The notes under the pieces are model-generated. The model saw nothing but the letters and a program-made list of their open reading frames with translations, was not told where the DNA came from and did no database searches. DNA of 64,000 nt from Nitrospirae bacterium YQR-1 (GTDB lineage Bacteria; Nitrospirota; Thermodesulfovibrionia; Thermodesulfovibrionales; Magnetobacteriaceae), in the NCBI GenBank assembly GCA_039908095.1, contig JAMOBJ010000015.1, positions 1 through 64,000 on the forward strand. Direction: 5' to 3'. The position numbers and the translations under genes were made by a program. This document shows positions 50,561-59,403 of the stretch, piece by piece (position 1 is the first letter of the stretch; every line of letters starts with the position of its first letter).

Positions 50561-52005
50561 TTCAATAACTCTACCGCACTCTGAAACCACTTATTTAGGA
50601 AATCCGGCAGATAGAAACCAAGGGCAAGCACCAGTGTCATGTGAAGCAAAACCGGTGTGCGGGCTGTCTTCATTGGTGTATAATATGAGGGAACATCCCC
50701 TGCGACCATATATTGAACTTTCCTCAGAAGCCCTGCAAAGGCAACAGCAAGGCCTATAAGGATAAAAGGCGCTAAAAGTGGCGCTTCCTTTATGGTAGCG
50801 GTAAGAATTAGAAATTCACTTGTAAAAATACCAAAGGGCGGCATACCGGCAATTGCCATCGAAGATAGCATCAATGTCCAGCCGACAAAAGAATCACCGT
50901 TAAACAGTCCTTTTATTTTAGCTATCTCCTGTGTACGGTGCATTTGGCAAGCGTTGCCTGTAATGAAAAATATTGAGGATTTTGTAAGGCTGTGCATAAG
51001 CATATGCAGAAGTGCGCCAAATGTGGCGATAGACCCGCCAAGACCAAAAGCAAAAGTAGCAATTCCCATGTGCTCGATAGATGAATAAGAAAACATGCGC
51101 TTAATATCTCTTTGTCTGAGGATGGAAAAAGAGGCAACTAAAATTGATACAATCCCGAATCCCATCATAATGTTTCCGGCATAGTGGGTGTGAGTTGAGC
51201 CATCCACCAGCACCTTGCATCTGACAAGAGCATAGAGAGCGATATTTAACAGAAGACCTGAGAGCACTGCTGAGATAGGTGTAGGGCCCTCACTGTGGGC
51301 GTCGGGAAGCCAATTGTGTAAGGGAACAAGACCCACCTTCGTGCCATAACCCACAACCAGAAAAACAAAAGCCAGAGAAAGTACAGTAGGTTCAAGCTTG
51401 CCGCTTACCCCAATAAGGTTTGTCCAAAGCAGCGCCTCCCCGCCCTCACCCAACACTTTCTCAGCCGCAAAGTATAACAAAACCGTTCCAAAAAGAGCCT
51501 GAGCAATGCCGACCCCGCAGAGTATAAAATACTTCCATGCGGCCTCTATCGCTCCGGGGCTGCGGTAGAGCGAGACCAGAAGCACAGTTGATAAGGTGGC
51601 AAGCTCCATCGCTATCCACAACACCCCTATGTTGTTAGTGAGCAAACACAGCAGCATAGCAAAGATAAACATTTGAAACATAGCATGATAAAAGCGCATA
51701 CGCCTGTGTCCAACCCGTCCGTGTTCCCTCTCTCTTTCCATATACCTGCGGCTAAAGACAGCGGTAGTAACAGAGACAAAAGAGGTAAGCACAGAGAGGA
51801 ATACGCTAAAGGCGTCAACATAGAAGAATTTGCCGCCTGTTATAACCGGCCCGTGGTTGCAGACCTCAATGGCAAGAACAGCACCGGCTGCAAGAGTTAA
51901 AACCGATGATAAAATATTTAGTTCAGGTGCAAACCTCCTGTCCCCGATAAAGGCTAAAACCAAAGCAGCCACAAGCGGCGTTATAAGCAAAACAAGGAGT
52001 ATCAT
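50557..52005 (-). CDS. hyfF: HyfF-like proton-translocating antiporter subunit
   Basis: A 482-residue membrane protein of the NuoN/MrpD-like family with about 13 or 14 helices. The antiporter core is visible: W-I-A-M-E-L-A-T-L near 130, K-V-G-L-V-P-L-H-N-W-L-P-D-A-H near 230, and R-D-I-K-R-M-F-S-Y-S-S-I-E-H-M-G near 310. The conserved Lys and Glu residues on the half-channel helices are kept. It probably pumps H+ or Na+ in the Hyf/Ehr-like complex. It starts directly after the hyfE-like stop (TGAATG). Confidence 0.9.
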   Translation of the reverse strand: MILLVLLITPLVAALVLAFIGDRRFAPELNILSSVLTLAAGAVLAIEVCNHGPVITGGKFFYVDAFSVFLSVLTSFVSVTTAVFSRRYMEREREHGRVGHRRMRFYHAMFQMFIFAMLLCLLTNNIGVLWIAMELATLSTVLLVSLYRSPGAIEAAWKYFILCGVGIAQALFGTVLLYFAAEKVLGEGGEALLWTNLIGVSGKLEPTVLSLAFVFLVVGYGTKVGLVPLHNWLPDAHSEGPTPISAVLSGLLLNIALYALVRCKVLVDGSTHTHYAGNIMMGFGIVSILVASFSILRQRDIKRMFSYSSIEHMGIATFAFGLGGSIATFGALLHMLMHSLTKSSIFFITGNACQMHRTQEIAKIKGLFNGDSFVGWTLMLSSMAIAGMPPFGIFTSEFLILTATIKEAPLLAPFILIGLAVAFAGLLRKVQYMVAGDVPSYYTPMKTARTPVLLHMTLVLALGFYLPDFLNKWFQSAVELLK

Positions 52006-52671
52006 TCAGTTGTCCTCCCGCAGGCTCTCCATCTGCTCCACACTGAGGCTGTCAAATGTTGTGCTTATCTGGAAGAAAAATATTCCGAATATGAAGGCGG
52101 CAATTAAAACATCCAGAGCAACACCAAGCTCCACCACCAAAGGCATACCGTATGTCGCACTGGTAGCTGCAAAGAAAAGACCGTTCTCCATTGCAAGAAA
52201 TCCTATTATTTGCGTGACGGCGTGTTTTCTCGTTATCATCATTAGAAGCCCTATCATAACTGTTGCAAGGGCAACTGCAAGGGTTGAACGGGTTATAAGA
52301 GTGGAAAGCTCTCTGACCGGGGCTGTAAGATGGTACGAGAAAATAACAAGTGCAATGCCTATCAACATTGTCGTTGGGATATTAACTATTGTTTCCATCT
52401 CTTTTCTGATCTTAAGGCGCACAGCAAGGACATGCAATATGTACGGTAGGAGGATTACTTTTATCGAGAGAGTTAAAACCGATGATATGTAGAGATGATG
52501 CTTGGCGGCCACAAACCCTACGAGTGCTGTGTTTATTGAAAGAAAAAGTCCCTGCCATGCAAATAAGGTGACTAAGCTTTTTATTTTCCTCTGCGCAAGC
52601 ATTGCAAAAGCGCTTAATAACACCAATGCCGCCAGAAAACTATTTATCTGTGCCATTACCTCAACGCTCAT
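52006..52671 (-). CDS. hyfE: HyfE-like membrane subunit (NuoK-related)
   Basis: A 221-residue membrane protein with six or seven helices, matching hydrogenase-4 component E. The helix I-I-G-F-L-A-M-E-N-G-L-F-F carries the conserved Glu also found in NuoK and MrpC. It starts 1 nt after the hyfC-like stop, so the operon is tightly packed. Its role is structural and in proton translocation within the membrane arm. Confidence 0.88.
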   Translation of the reverse strand: MSVEVMAQINSFLAALVLLSAFAMLAQRKIKSLVTLFAWQGLFLSINTALVGFVAAKHHLYISSVLTLSIKVILLPYILHVLAVRLKIRKEMETIVNIPTTMLIGIALVIFSYHLTAPVRELSTLITRSTLAVALATVMIGLLMMITRKHAVTQIIGFLAMENGLFFAATSATYGMPLVVELGVALDVLIAAFIFGIFFFQISTTFDSLSVEQMESLREDN

Positions 52672-52672
52672 A

Positions 52673-53620
52673 TCACTCCAGAATAAAAAAGCATATCATA
52701 CCAAGAGTAGCCATCAAAAAAGCGGCTCCCAGAAATTCGGTTAAACGGAATAATCTCATCTTTGCAAGCCCGGTCTCCGTCAGAACCACGGCAATACCAA
52801 TGATGCCAAGCTTTATAAGCATAAAGAAAACTGATACGGCAATCTCCCCTGCGGTATCAGTGGCAGCTATCCCCCATGGCAAAAAACATGCAATACCAAG
52901 TGTGGCAAAAAGAAAAAATCTCATCATTGCGCCCCACTGTATAAGAGCAAGGTGTCTGCCCGAATACTCCAGAATCATTGCCTCATGCACCATGGTCAAC
53001 TCAAGGTGAGTTGCCGGATTATCTACCGGAACCCTGCCTGTTTCTGCAATTACTACAAGAATAAATGCAAGTGCAGCAAATACAATTGACGGCCTCAAAA
53101 TCAACACGCCGCTTTGAAATGACTGCACTATGTGAAACAAGGATGTTGACTTTCCTGCCAGTGATACGGTAAAAATAGCCATCAAAATGGCAGGCTCCGT
53201 AAGAGAAGCTATCATCATCTCACGACTGGAACCCATCCCGCCAAATGCAGTGCCCACATCCATCCCTGCCAATGCGGTAAAAAATCTGGCTGTTGAAAAA
53301 AGTGCGATTAAGACAATAATATCAGCACTTGGCGCCAAAAACAAGTTCATCGAAACTATAGGAATTACGCTTCCAACAACAACTGAGGTGCCAAAGACAA
53401 AATACGGAGTAAAACGAAATATCCACGAGGCGTTATGAGCCAGCACAATATCCTTGACAAACAGCTTTGCGATATTTCTGTATGGCTGAAGCAACCCTGC
53501 CGATGACCTCCCCTGAGACCAGCACTTCAGCATGTCCACCCACCCTACAAAAGCAGGAGCCGCCGACAGGACAATCAGTACTTGCAAAACCTCGATGAAA
53601 ATCAAATTTAATGCTTTCAT
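52673..53620 (-). CDS. hyfC: HyfC/NuoH-like membrane subunit
   Basis: A 315-residue protein with about eight helices, homologous to NuoH, HycD and HyfC. It shows P-Y-R-N-I-A-K-L-F-V-K-D near residue 45, F-G-G-M-G-S-S-R-E near 125 and R-V-P-V-D-N-P-A-T-H-L-E-L-T-M-V-H-E near 200, the loop that contacts the large subunit and transmits redox change to the pumps. The ATG overlaps the hyfB-like stop by 4 bp. It is intact, in contrast with the loss of the [NiFe] site in the large subunit. Confidence 0.9.
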   Translation of the reverse strand: MKALNLIFIEVLQVLIVLSAAPAFVGWVDMLKCWSQGRSSAGLLQPYRNIAKLFVKDIVLAHNASWIFRFTPYFVFGTSVVVGSVIPIVSMNLFLAPSADIIVLIALFSTARFFTALAGMDVGTAFGGMGSSREMMIASLTEPAILMAIFTVSLAGKSTSLFHIVQSFQSGVLILRPSIVFAALAFILVVIAETGRVPVDNPATHLELTMVHEAMILEYSGRHLALIQWGAMMRFFLFATLGIACFLPWGIAATDTAGEIAVSVFFMLIKLGIIGIAVVLTETGLAKMRLFRLTEFLGAAFLMATLGMICFFILE

Positions 53621-55656
53621 AACAAGCCCAGCAGAAGGATTATTGTTACAAATGAATATATAAGGTACACATGTATTTTACCATGCTGGAGCATCCCTGC
53701 TTTTCTGGAAAACAACACGACTATATCAACAACGGGTTTATAAATCCAACCCCAAAAGCGGTCTCTTACTCTGAGGTAGTAATTTGATCTCACAGGAAAA
53801 GCGGAATGTCTCTGCTGCCGGGATACACTTACCTGCTCTCTTATATCAAAAAGAAACCCGAATATTCTGCGAAACGGCATAGCAAAAGATACGGCGTTGT
53901 ATTGCATTTTTTGATTAAGTTTTTGAAACCCGCAATCCCAAACAGGCCCCCTGCGTATTTTGCCTGACTTAACATGGAGCAATAAGTAGGTAACTGTACA
54001 AACAACAATAATGCCGATAAGGACAAGCGGCCCTGAGTAAGAAGCCCGTTCAGGGTCAACCGGAGTCAGCCACATCCAGCCATATACCCCTGAGGTAACA
54101 TTAAGTTTTGTTCCAAAGAGCCGCTCAGTAATGACGTCCATCCAGTCTGTTACAATGGTTGGCAGAATTCCAAGACAAAGACAAGTGAACGCCGCAAGAG
54201 TCATCCCAATACGCATAGTCCATCCCACTTCAACTACGTCGTGCCGGCTGTGGCCCCTGCGGTTACCTAAGAAAATAACGCCGAAGGTTTTAACAAATGC
54301 GGCGGATGCCATGGCGGCGGTCAAAGCAAGCAGGGCTGCTCCCAAAGGTATCAAAAGCTTCATAAGCTGGTTTGGCAGTGACGGGGAGAGCAAAAACGCC
54401 TGAAAGATAAGCCATTCTGAAACAAATCCGTTAAATGGAGGTAGTCCTGAAATTGATATGCAGCCAATCAGAAAAAACACTGACGTCCACGGCAGGCAGC
54501 GTATAAGCCCTCCCATTTCATCCATATTTCTTTCATGGGTGGCGTGAAGGACAGCCCCCGCCCCCATAAACAACAGTCCCTTGAACATTGCATGGTTCAT
54601 TACATGATATAAGGCGGCTATGAGGGCAAGAGCTGCCATAAGCGGAAGATGAAAAGAGGTAAAGATCATAGCCAACCCTATTCCTATCAGGATTATTCCA
54701 ATATTTTCAACCGAGCTGTAGGCAAGCAGTTTTTTTAAATCGTGCTGCATCAGGGCATAAAGTATTCCCATGACGGCTGAGAGCAACCCCAGCACAAGCA
54801 CCACCGCCCCCCACCACCAAGGAAACACCCGTATTATGTCAAAAGTAATTCGTATTATTCCATATATAGCGGTTTTAAGCATTACTCCACTCATCAGGGC
54901 GGAAACATTTGAAGGCGCTACCGGATGCGCCTCAGGTAGCCAGACATGAAAAGGGATCACTCCGGCTTTGGCCGCAAAACCTAAAAAAGAAAGCAAAAAT
55001 GCCGCCGTTGCCCATCTCAGTGGAAACTCCGTTTGCCTCATTGCATCAAAAGTATAAGCTGTAAAATTCTCAAAACCTGTCGTAATTCCAGCCAAAACTC
55101 CAAAAGAAAGAAGTATTAAGATTGCCCCGACATGGGCCATTACCATGTAAAGATAGGCAGCCCTCCTGTTTTCACTGCGTCCGTCCTCAAATATAACCAG
55201 GAAGTAAGACGATGCTGCCATCACCTCCCACGAAATCATAAAAAACATGGCGTCATCAGCAAGGATTACCATAATCATTCCCATAACAAAGAGATTGTAA
55301 AACACGATAAGTCTCTTTACAGGCTTACCCTCGGCAAGGCCGTTTACATAACCAATTGAATATATTGAAACATAACATGAAAGCAGGCCGACAACAAACA
55401 GAAAAAATCCGGAAAGACTGTCAAGCCTCAGATGAAATGGAAGAGCCGGCAGCCCCAGCGGCAGTACCATCTGTTCAGTTATACCGCCGGTCACTGCCAA
55501 AAGCCCTGCAATAGCAGTTACTAAAGAAGCTAAGGCTGATACAGAAAAACAGAGGTATATCAAGAGGTTACGGCTTTTGCTAATTGCCATGGCAATAAAG
55601 AGCGGTATAATAAATGTAAGGGTAGTAAAAAGTGATAATTCTATAGTGGTTACCAA
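53617..55656 (-). CDS. hyfB: HyfB-like proton-translocating antiporter subunit
   Basis: A 679-residue NuoL/MrpA-like protein with about 16 helices. Core motifs are M-I-S-W-E-V-M-A-A-S-S-Y near 145, K-A-G-V-I-P-F-H-V-W-L-P-E-A-H near 230, H-D-L-K-K-L-L-A-Y-S-S-V-E-N near 310 and a conserved H-x-x-x-H-A-x-F-K helix near 355. The long C-terminal part includes an amphipathic stretch and a last helix. It is the first gene of the hyfBCEFGI-like operon. The start is TTG, with AGG 13 nt upstream. Its promoter would lie in 55657-56112, shared with the divergent Hsp20 gene. Confidence 0.9.
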   Translation of the reverse strand: MVTTIELSLFTTLTFIIPLFIAMAISKSRNLLIYLCFSVSALASLVTAIAGLLAVTGGITEQMVLPLGLPALPFHLRLDSLSGFFLFVVGLLSCYVSIYSIGYVNGLAEGKPVKRLIVFYNLFVMGMIMVILADDAMFFMISWEVMAASSYFLVIFEDGRSENRRAAYLYMVMAHVGAILILLSFGVLAGITTGFENFTAYTFDAMRQTEFPLRWATAAFLLSFLGFAAKAGVIPFHVWLPEAHPVAPSNVSALMSGVMLKTAIYGIIRITFDIIRVFPWWWGAVVLVLGLLSAVMGILYALMQHDLKKLLAYSSVENIGIILIGIGLAMIFTSFHLPLMAALALIAALYHVMNHAMFKGLLFMGAGAVLHATHERNMDEMGGLIRCLPWTSVFFLIGCISISGLPPFNGFVSEWLIFQAFLLSPSLPNQLMKLLIPLGAALLALTAAMASAAFVKTFGVIFLGNRRGHSRHDVVEVGWTMRIGMTLAAFTCLCLGILPTIVTDWMDVITERLFGTKLNVTSGVYGWMWLTPVDPERASYSGPLVLIGIIVVCTVTYLLLHVKSGKIRRGPVWDCGFQKLNQKMQYNAVSFAMPFRRIFGFLFDIREQVSVSRQQRHSAFPVRSNYYLRVRDRFWGWIYKPVVDIVVLFSRKAGMLQHGKIHVYLIYSFVTIILLLGLL

Positions 55657-55859
55657 CTGTGTATTACCTGACAGATTGGTTTTTCTAAATGATTTATTTG
55701 CAGAGCAGCCATATTTATACTGCTAAGTTTATAGTGTACTGATACATCATCAATTGACACACGGCAATATGCTATCCTATTGAATAATTGTTTGTCAATA
55801 TATAGAAAGTTTATAAATTGCTTGTCTATGACTTCATGGTAGGCCGTTTCAACACTTAA

Positions 55860-55954
55860 TAGGCCGATTTGGCCTATATCAGAAAGTTAGCCGCAATTCT
55901 TTAATTTCAGGCCAATAGTATATTGTAGTCTATAGATAGGCCATTTTGGCCTGA
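55860..55954. promoter_or_regulatory. Two AGGCC dyads, candidate enhancer-binding sites
   Basis: Two similar dyads, TAGGCCGATTTGGCCTA (55860-55876) and TAGGCCATTTTGGCCTGA (55937-55954), lie about 78 bp apart. Single AGGCC half-sites sit at 55841-55845 and 55909-55913. They occur in the 456-bp space between the divergent hyfB-like gene and Hsp20, at about -193 and -108 relative to the predicted Hsp20 start, a typical range for activators of sigma-54 promoters. They could alternatively regulate the hyf-like operon. Confidence 0.5.
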
Positions 55955-56027
55955 TTCTGAGTTTGATTTGTTATTGCAAGAGTATATTAAAAACAAAAAA
56001 TCATTGTTTATCAGGCAGTTATATGTT

Positions 56028-56043
56028 TGGCATGAAAATTGTA
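56028..56043 (+). promoter_or_regulatory. Sigma-54 promoter upstream of Hsp20
   Basis: TGGCATGAAAATTGTA matches the sigma-54 consensus TGGCACG-N4-TTGCA at all but two of its defined positions, with the correct GG to TG spacing. Predicted transcription starts at about 56053, 60 bp before the Hsp20 ATG, which has AAAGGAGGG upstream. No sigma-54 gene or enhancer-binding protein lies in the window. Confidence 0.55.
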
Positions 56044-56112
56044 ATTATAACAGTAAACAGGTGAAATGGCCGTTTAACGGGCATTGATTGAAACAAAAAG
56101 GAGGGTAATACT

Positions 56113-56610
56113 ATGGAACTGAAGGACCTAATCCCGTGGTGGAACAAGGGCTCAAATTTAGCCATAAGGCGTGAGGAGGAGCCCGGGTGGGCAACTTTAC
56201 ACCGCAACATCAATGAGCTTTTTGACAACTTCCTTGACACTGCCGGCTTCGGACCCTTTGGTGGTTTTGGCGGGAGGTTTAGTCCGAGGATAGATGTGAT
56301 GGAAGGTGACAAAGATATCAGAATTACAACGGAACTGCCCGGCATGGATGAAAAAGACATTGATGTTTCATTGAGAAAAGACTCCCTGATTATACGTGGT
56401 GAAAAGAAGGACGAAAAGGAGACTAAAGGGAGCAACTACTACCGGATGGAGCGCAGCTATGGCAGCTTCTCACGGTGCGTCGCTCTTCCTGCAGAGGTGG
56501 AGACAGATAAGGTTGAGGCTGTATTTAAAAACGGAGTGCTGACAATTACCATGCCTAAGACTGAAGAGGCTATAAAAGAGACTAAAAGGATAGCAGTTAA
56601 GGCGGCATAA
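56113..56610 (+). CDS. Small heat-shock protein Hsp20
   Basis: A 165-residue alpha-crystallin chaperone that binds unfolding proteins and prevents aggregation. The alpha-crystallin domain (about 58-150) has P-R-I-D-V-M-E-G-D, E-L-P-G-M-D-E-K-D-I-D-V, the S-F-S-R-C-V-A-L-P segment and the G-V-L-T-I-T-M-P motif. The N-terminal arm is Trp- and Phe-rich, and an I-x-V-like C-terminal tail (R-I-A-V) mediates oligomers. AAAGGAGGG sits 7 nt before the ATG. It stands alone behind a sigma-54-like promoter, so it may be induced by an activator rather than sigma-32. Confidence 0.93.
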   Translation: MELKDLIPWWNKGSNLAIRREEEPGWATLHRNINELFDNFLDTAGFGPFGGFGGRFSPRIDVMEGDKDIRITTELPGMDEKDIDVSLRKDSLIIRGEKKDEKETKGSNYYRMERSYGSFSRCVALPAEVETDKVEAVFKNGVLTITMPKTEEAIKETKRIAVKAA

Positions 56611-56678
56611 GTTTTTCAAGCGCCCCAACGCCCGGGCCCGGTGATTTTTTGAGAAAGAAACTTTTTATATTGAAAGTA

Positions 56679-56701
56679 GGGGCAGCCCCCGTGGCTGCCC
56701 T
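56679..56701 (+). terminator. Stem-loop after the Hsp20 gene
   Basis: GGGCAGCC (56680-56687) pairs with GGCTGCCC (56693-56700) around a 5-nt loop, a strong hairpin about 70 bp after the Hsp20 stop. It is not followed by a clean T run, so it may be an attenuating or mRNA-protecting structure rather than a classic intrinsic terminator. The rest of 56611-56849 holds no gene that I can see. Confidence 0.45.
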
Positions 56702-56849
56702 AATAGTTGTTATGATAATATACAAGTTTGCAGTCGTAAAATATGTATTAAAATTATATCAAAAAATCAAAAAATTATATCATGAATATGTTAGAATCAG
56801 TAGGGCAGTTTGTAAATCTAAATAAATAAAAAAAGAGGGCAGGATAACA

Positions 56850-58043
56850 ATGTTATCAGAAAGAGCTAAGAAGATTAAACCGTCAGCAACATTATCAATT
56901 GACTCAAAAGCAAAGGAGATGAAAGCATCAGGGGTGAATGTTATTAGTTTTGCTCTGGGAGAACCGGATTTCGACACCCCTGACAATATTAAAGAGGCTG
57001 CGATTAAGGCTATTAAAGATGGTTTTACAAAGTACACCCCCGTGGGAGGCGTACCTGAGCTTAAGGATGCTGTAATAAACAAACTCAGGGTGGATAACTT
57101 ACTTGAATATGACCGCAATGAAATAGTGGTATCCTGCGGAGCAAAACACTCTCTATACAACGCCGCACAGGCCCTGTACTCACCCGGCGATGAGGTTTTA
57201 ATTCCGGCTCCGTACTGGGTGTCTTATCCCGACCAGGTTCTGCTTAATGATGCTCAACCGGTAATTGTTGATACCTCTGAAGATGACCTCTTCATGGTCA
57301 CGGCGGATGCGCTCAGAGAAAAAATCACGAAAAAAACCAAAGCCGTTATCCTTAATTACCCGTCTAATCCTACCGGCTACACCTATGACAAAAAAACCCT
57401 TGAGGGAATTGCCGAGGTTGCCCTTAAACACAATCTGTTTATCGTCTCAGACGAAATATATGAAAAACTCCTCTACGACGGACTTTCTCACATAAGCATA
57501 GCCTCCATTGATAAAGAAGTAAAAAAGAAAACAGTTGTAATAAACGGGCTCTCAAAGTCCCATTCTATGACAGGATGGCGGATAGGATATGCTGCCGCAG
57601 ATAAGAGCATTATTAAAGCCATGGAAAATATCCAAAGCCAGTCAACATCAAATCCGGCCTCTGTTTCCCAGAAGGCTGCTATTGAGGCTATGACGGGACA
57701 GCAGGACACTGTGGCTGTCATGGTAAAAGAGTTTGATAAAAGAAGGGAATTCATAGTAAAGGAGTTAAATAAGATACCAGGAGTCGTCTGCCGCAGGCCG
57801 CAGGGCGCATTTTACGCATTTCCAAACATAAAGGCTCATCTTGGAAAAAAATCAGCCACAGGCCGCACTGTTTCCGACTCATCGGATATGGCTATGTATC
57901 TGCTGGAGGATGCCGCTGTCGCACTTGTGCCCGGAAGCGCTTTTGGCATGGAGGGTTATATCAGAATCTCCTATGCCACCTCAATGGATACCATAAAAGA
58001 GGGGCTCGAAAGAATTAAGAAGGCTCTGCAGGCTCTTTCTTAA
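56850..58043 (+). CDS. aspC: Class I pyridoxal-phosphate aminotransferase (aspartate aminotransferase type)
   Basis: A 397-residue enzyme of the AAT-I gamma group. F-A-L-G-E-P-D-F-D-T-P lies near residue 35, Y-T-P-V-G-G near 65 and G-A-K-H-S near 100. N-Y-P-S-N-P-T-G near 170 holds the substrate Asn, and S-D-E-I-Y near 200 the PLP Asp and Tyr. The Schiff-base Lys is in N-G-L-S-K-S-H-S-M-T-G-W-R-I-G near 235, and the Arg binding the substrate carboxylate is in Y-I-R-I-S-Y near 370. It makes aspartate from oxaloacetate, possibly also acting on other amino acids. The era gene begins immediately after its stop (TAAGTG), so they are co-transcribed. Confidence 0.9.
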   Translation: MLSERAKKIKPSATLSIDSKAKEMKASGVNVISFALGEPDFDTPDNIKEAAIKAIKDGFTKYTPVGGVPELKDAVINKLRVDNLLEYDRNEIVVSCGAKHSLYNAAQALYSPGDEVLIPAPYWVSYPDQVLLNDAQPVIVDTSEDDLFMVTADALREKITKKTKAVILNYPSNPTGYTYDKKTLEGIAEVALKHNLFIVSDEIYEKLLYDGLSHISIASIDKEVKKKTVVINGLSKSHSMTGWRIGYAAADKSIIKAMENIQSQSTSNPASVSQKAAIEAMTGQQDTVAVMVKEFDKRREFIVKELNKIPGVVCRRPQGAFYAFPNIKAHLGKKSATGRTVSDSSDMAMYLLEDAAVALVPGSAFGMEGYIRISYATSMDTIKEGLERIKKALQALS

Positions 58044-58949
58044 GTGTCCGCGGCTGAGGGCATTGATGAGTTCCGTTTCGGGTTTGTTTCCATAGTGGGT
58101 AAGCCTAACGTCGGCAAATCCACGTTGTTTAACCTGCTTGTCGGACACAGATTAGCCATTGTAACACCTAAGCCCCAAACAACAAGAAACAGGATTATGG
58201 GAGTTAAAAACTTGGATCGGGCACAGATTGCTTATTTTGATACCCCTGGGATTTATAACGCCGGAAATAAGCTGGGTGAGTTTCTGGTTAAAACGGCTGT
58301 TATGGCTGTCAGGGAAACCGAACTGGTCTATTTTGTGACCGACCCTGTCAACCCCGGTGATGCAGAAAAGGTAATATTGGAAACTATCAGAGAACAGAGA
58401 AAACCCGTCTTCCTCTTAATAAATAAAATAGATGCCGTGGCCGATAAGACACGGCTGCTGAAAGTAACAGACGCCTACAGGGGTTTGTACGATTTCAGCG
58501 AGATAATTCCTGTTTCGGCAAAAACCGGCGATGGAATTGACATTGTGCTGGAGAGGACTCTGCAGTTACTGCCACAGCGGCCCGCCGGCTTTTCATTTGA
58601 TGTGCTGACTGATAAATTCGAGCGCTTTATGGCCTCTGAAATTGTAAGGGAAAAAGCCATGCAGCTTACACATGATGAATTGCCACACGCCATCGCTGTA
58701 GAAATTGTGCTCTGGAAAGAAAAACCGAACAAACTAGTCTCAATTGGGGCAAATATATATGTTGAAAAAGACTCCCAAAAAGGTATAATAATAGGAAAGC
58801 GCGGAACACTGCTTAAGGAAATAGGAAGCAAGGCTCGTGTTGAAATTGAGGATATGCTTGGTACAAAAGTATATCTGGAATTGCTTGTAAAGGTAAGGGG
58901 TAAATGGACAAAGGATGTGAATATGTTAAGGGAACTGGGTTATAACTAA
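58044..58949 (+). CDS. era: Ribosome assembly GTPase Era
   Basis: A 301-residue GTPase needed for 30S maturation. G1 is G-K-P-N-V-G-K-S-T near residue 20, T-T-R-N-R-I follows, G3 is D-T-P-G near 65, G4 is N-K-I-D near 128 and G5 is S-A-K-T. A KH domain fills the last 100 residues (I-I-G-K-R-G-T-L-L-K-E-I-G, then K-V-R-G-K-W) and binds the 16S rRNA 3' end. The start is a GTG directly after the aminotransferase stop, without a clear Shine-Dalgarno, so it may depend on coupling. It is followed by a DUF151 gene and recO in the same orientation. Confidence 0.96.
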   Translation: MSAAEGIDEFRFGFVSIVGKPNVGKSTLFNLLVGHRLAIVTPKPQTTRNRIMGVKNLDRAQIAYFDTPGIYNAGNKLGEFLVKTAVMAVRETELVYFVTDPVNPGDAEKVILETIREQRKPVFLLINKIDAVADKTRLLKVTDAYRGLYDFSEIIPVSAKTGDGIDIVLERTLQLLPQRPAGFSFDVLTDKFERFMASEIVREKAMQLTHDELPHAIAVEIVLWKEKPNKLVSIGANIYVEKDSQKGIIIGKRGTLLKEIGSKARVEIEDMLGTKVYLELLVKVRGKWTKDVNMLRELGYN

Positions 58950-58950
58950 C

Positions 58951-59403
58951 GTGGTAATAAGAATGAAAGTTGACGGACTACTGTTTGACCCCAGAAGTGG
59001 AATGTACATCTTGTTACTGAAAGCTCTGGAAGGTGAGGAGACACTCCCTATCTGGATAGGGAAACCGGAGGCCGATTCAATAGCCCTGGCACTAGGCAGG
59101 GTGGCAACTCCAAGGCCGCTGACTCACGATCTGGTAAAGAATCTGATTGATGAGTTAAAGCTTTCCGTGGCAAGGGTAGTGGTGCGCGAAATCATAGATA
59201 ACACCTACTATGCCACACTTTATGTGACAGACGGTAAAAACGAAAAGCCGATAGACTCACGGCCCTCCGACGCTGTGGCTGTGGCCCTGAGAACTAATTC
59301 TCCCATATTTGTTGACGAGTCGGTTATCGAAAAAAGAAACGCTGATGAGCTTGAGGAATGGCTGCGAAACCTCAAGCCTGAGGACTTTGGAAATATCATG
59401 TAA
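58951..59403 (+). CDS. Bifunctional nuclease family protein (DUF151)
   Basis: A 150-residue protein of the DUF151 family: L-P-I-W-I-G-K-P-E-A-D-S-I-A near residue 30, T-H-D-L-V-K-N-L near 60 and S-R-P-S-D-A-V-A-V-A-L-R near 110. Plant and bacterial relatives have been reported with DNase/RNase activity, but the cellular role is poorly defined. The start is a GTG; an ATG four codons later (58963) is an alternative. The stop overlaps the recO ATG (TAATG). Its place between era and recO suggests a housekeeping operon for RNA and DNA maintenance. Confidence 0.88.
   Translation: MVIRMKVDGLLFDPRSGMYILLLKALEGEETLPIWIGKPEADSIALALGRVATPRPLTHDLVKNLIDELKLSVARVVVREIIDNTYYATLYVTDGKNEKPIDSRPSDAVAVALRTNSPIFVDESVIEKRNADELEEWLRNLKPEDFGNIM

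Noticed and set aside
56630..56665. CCGGGCCCGG followed by TTTTTT as an intrinsic terminator of Hsp20
   Set aside because: The palindrome has no loop space and the T run is offset. The hairpin at 56679-56701 is the better structure.
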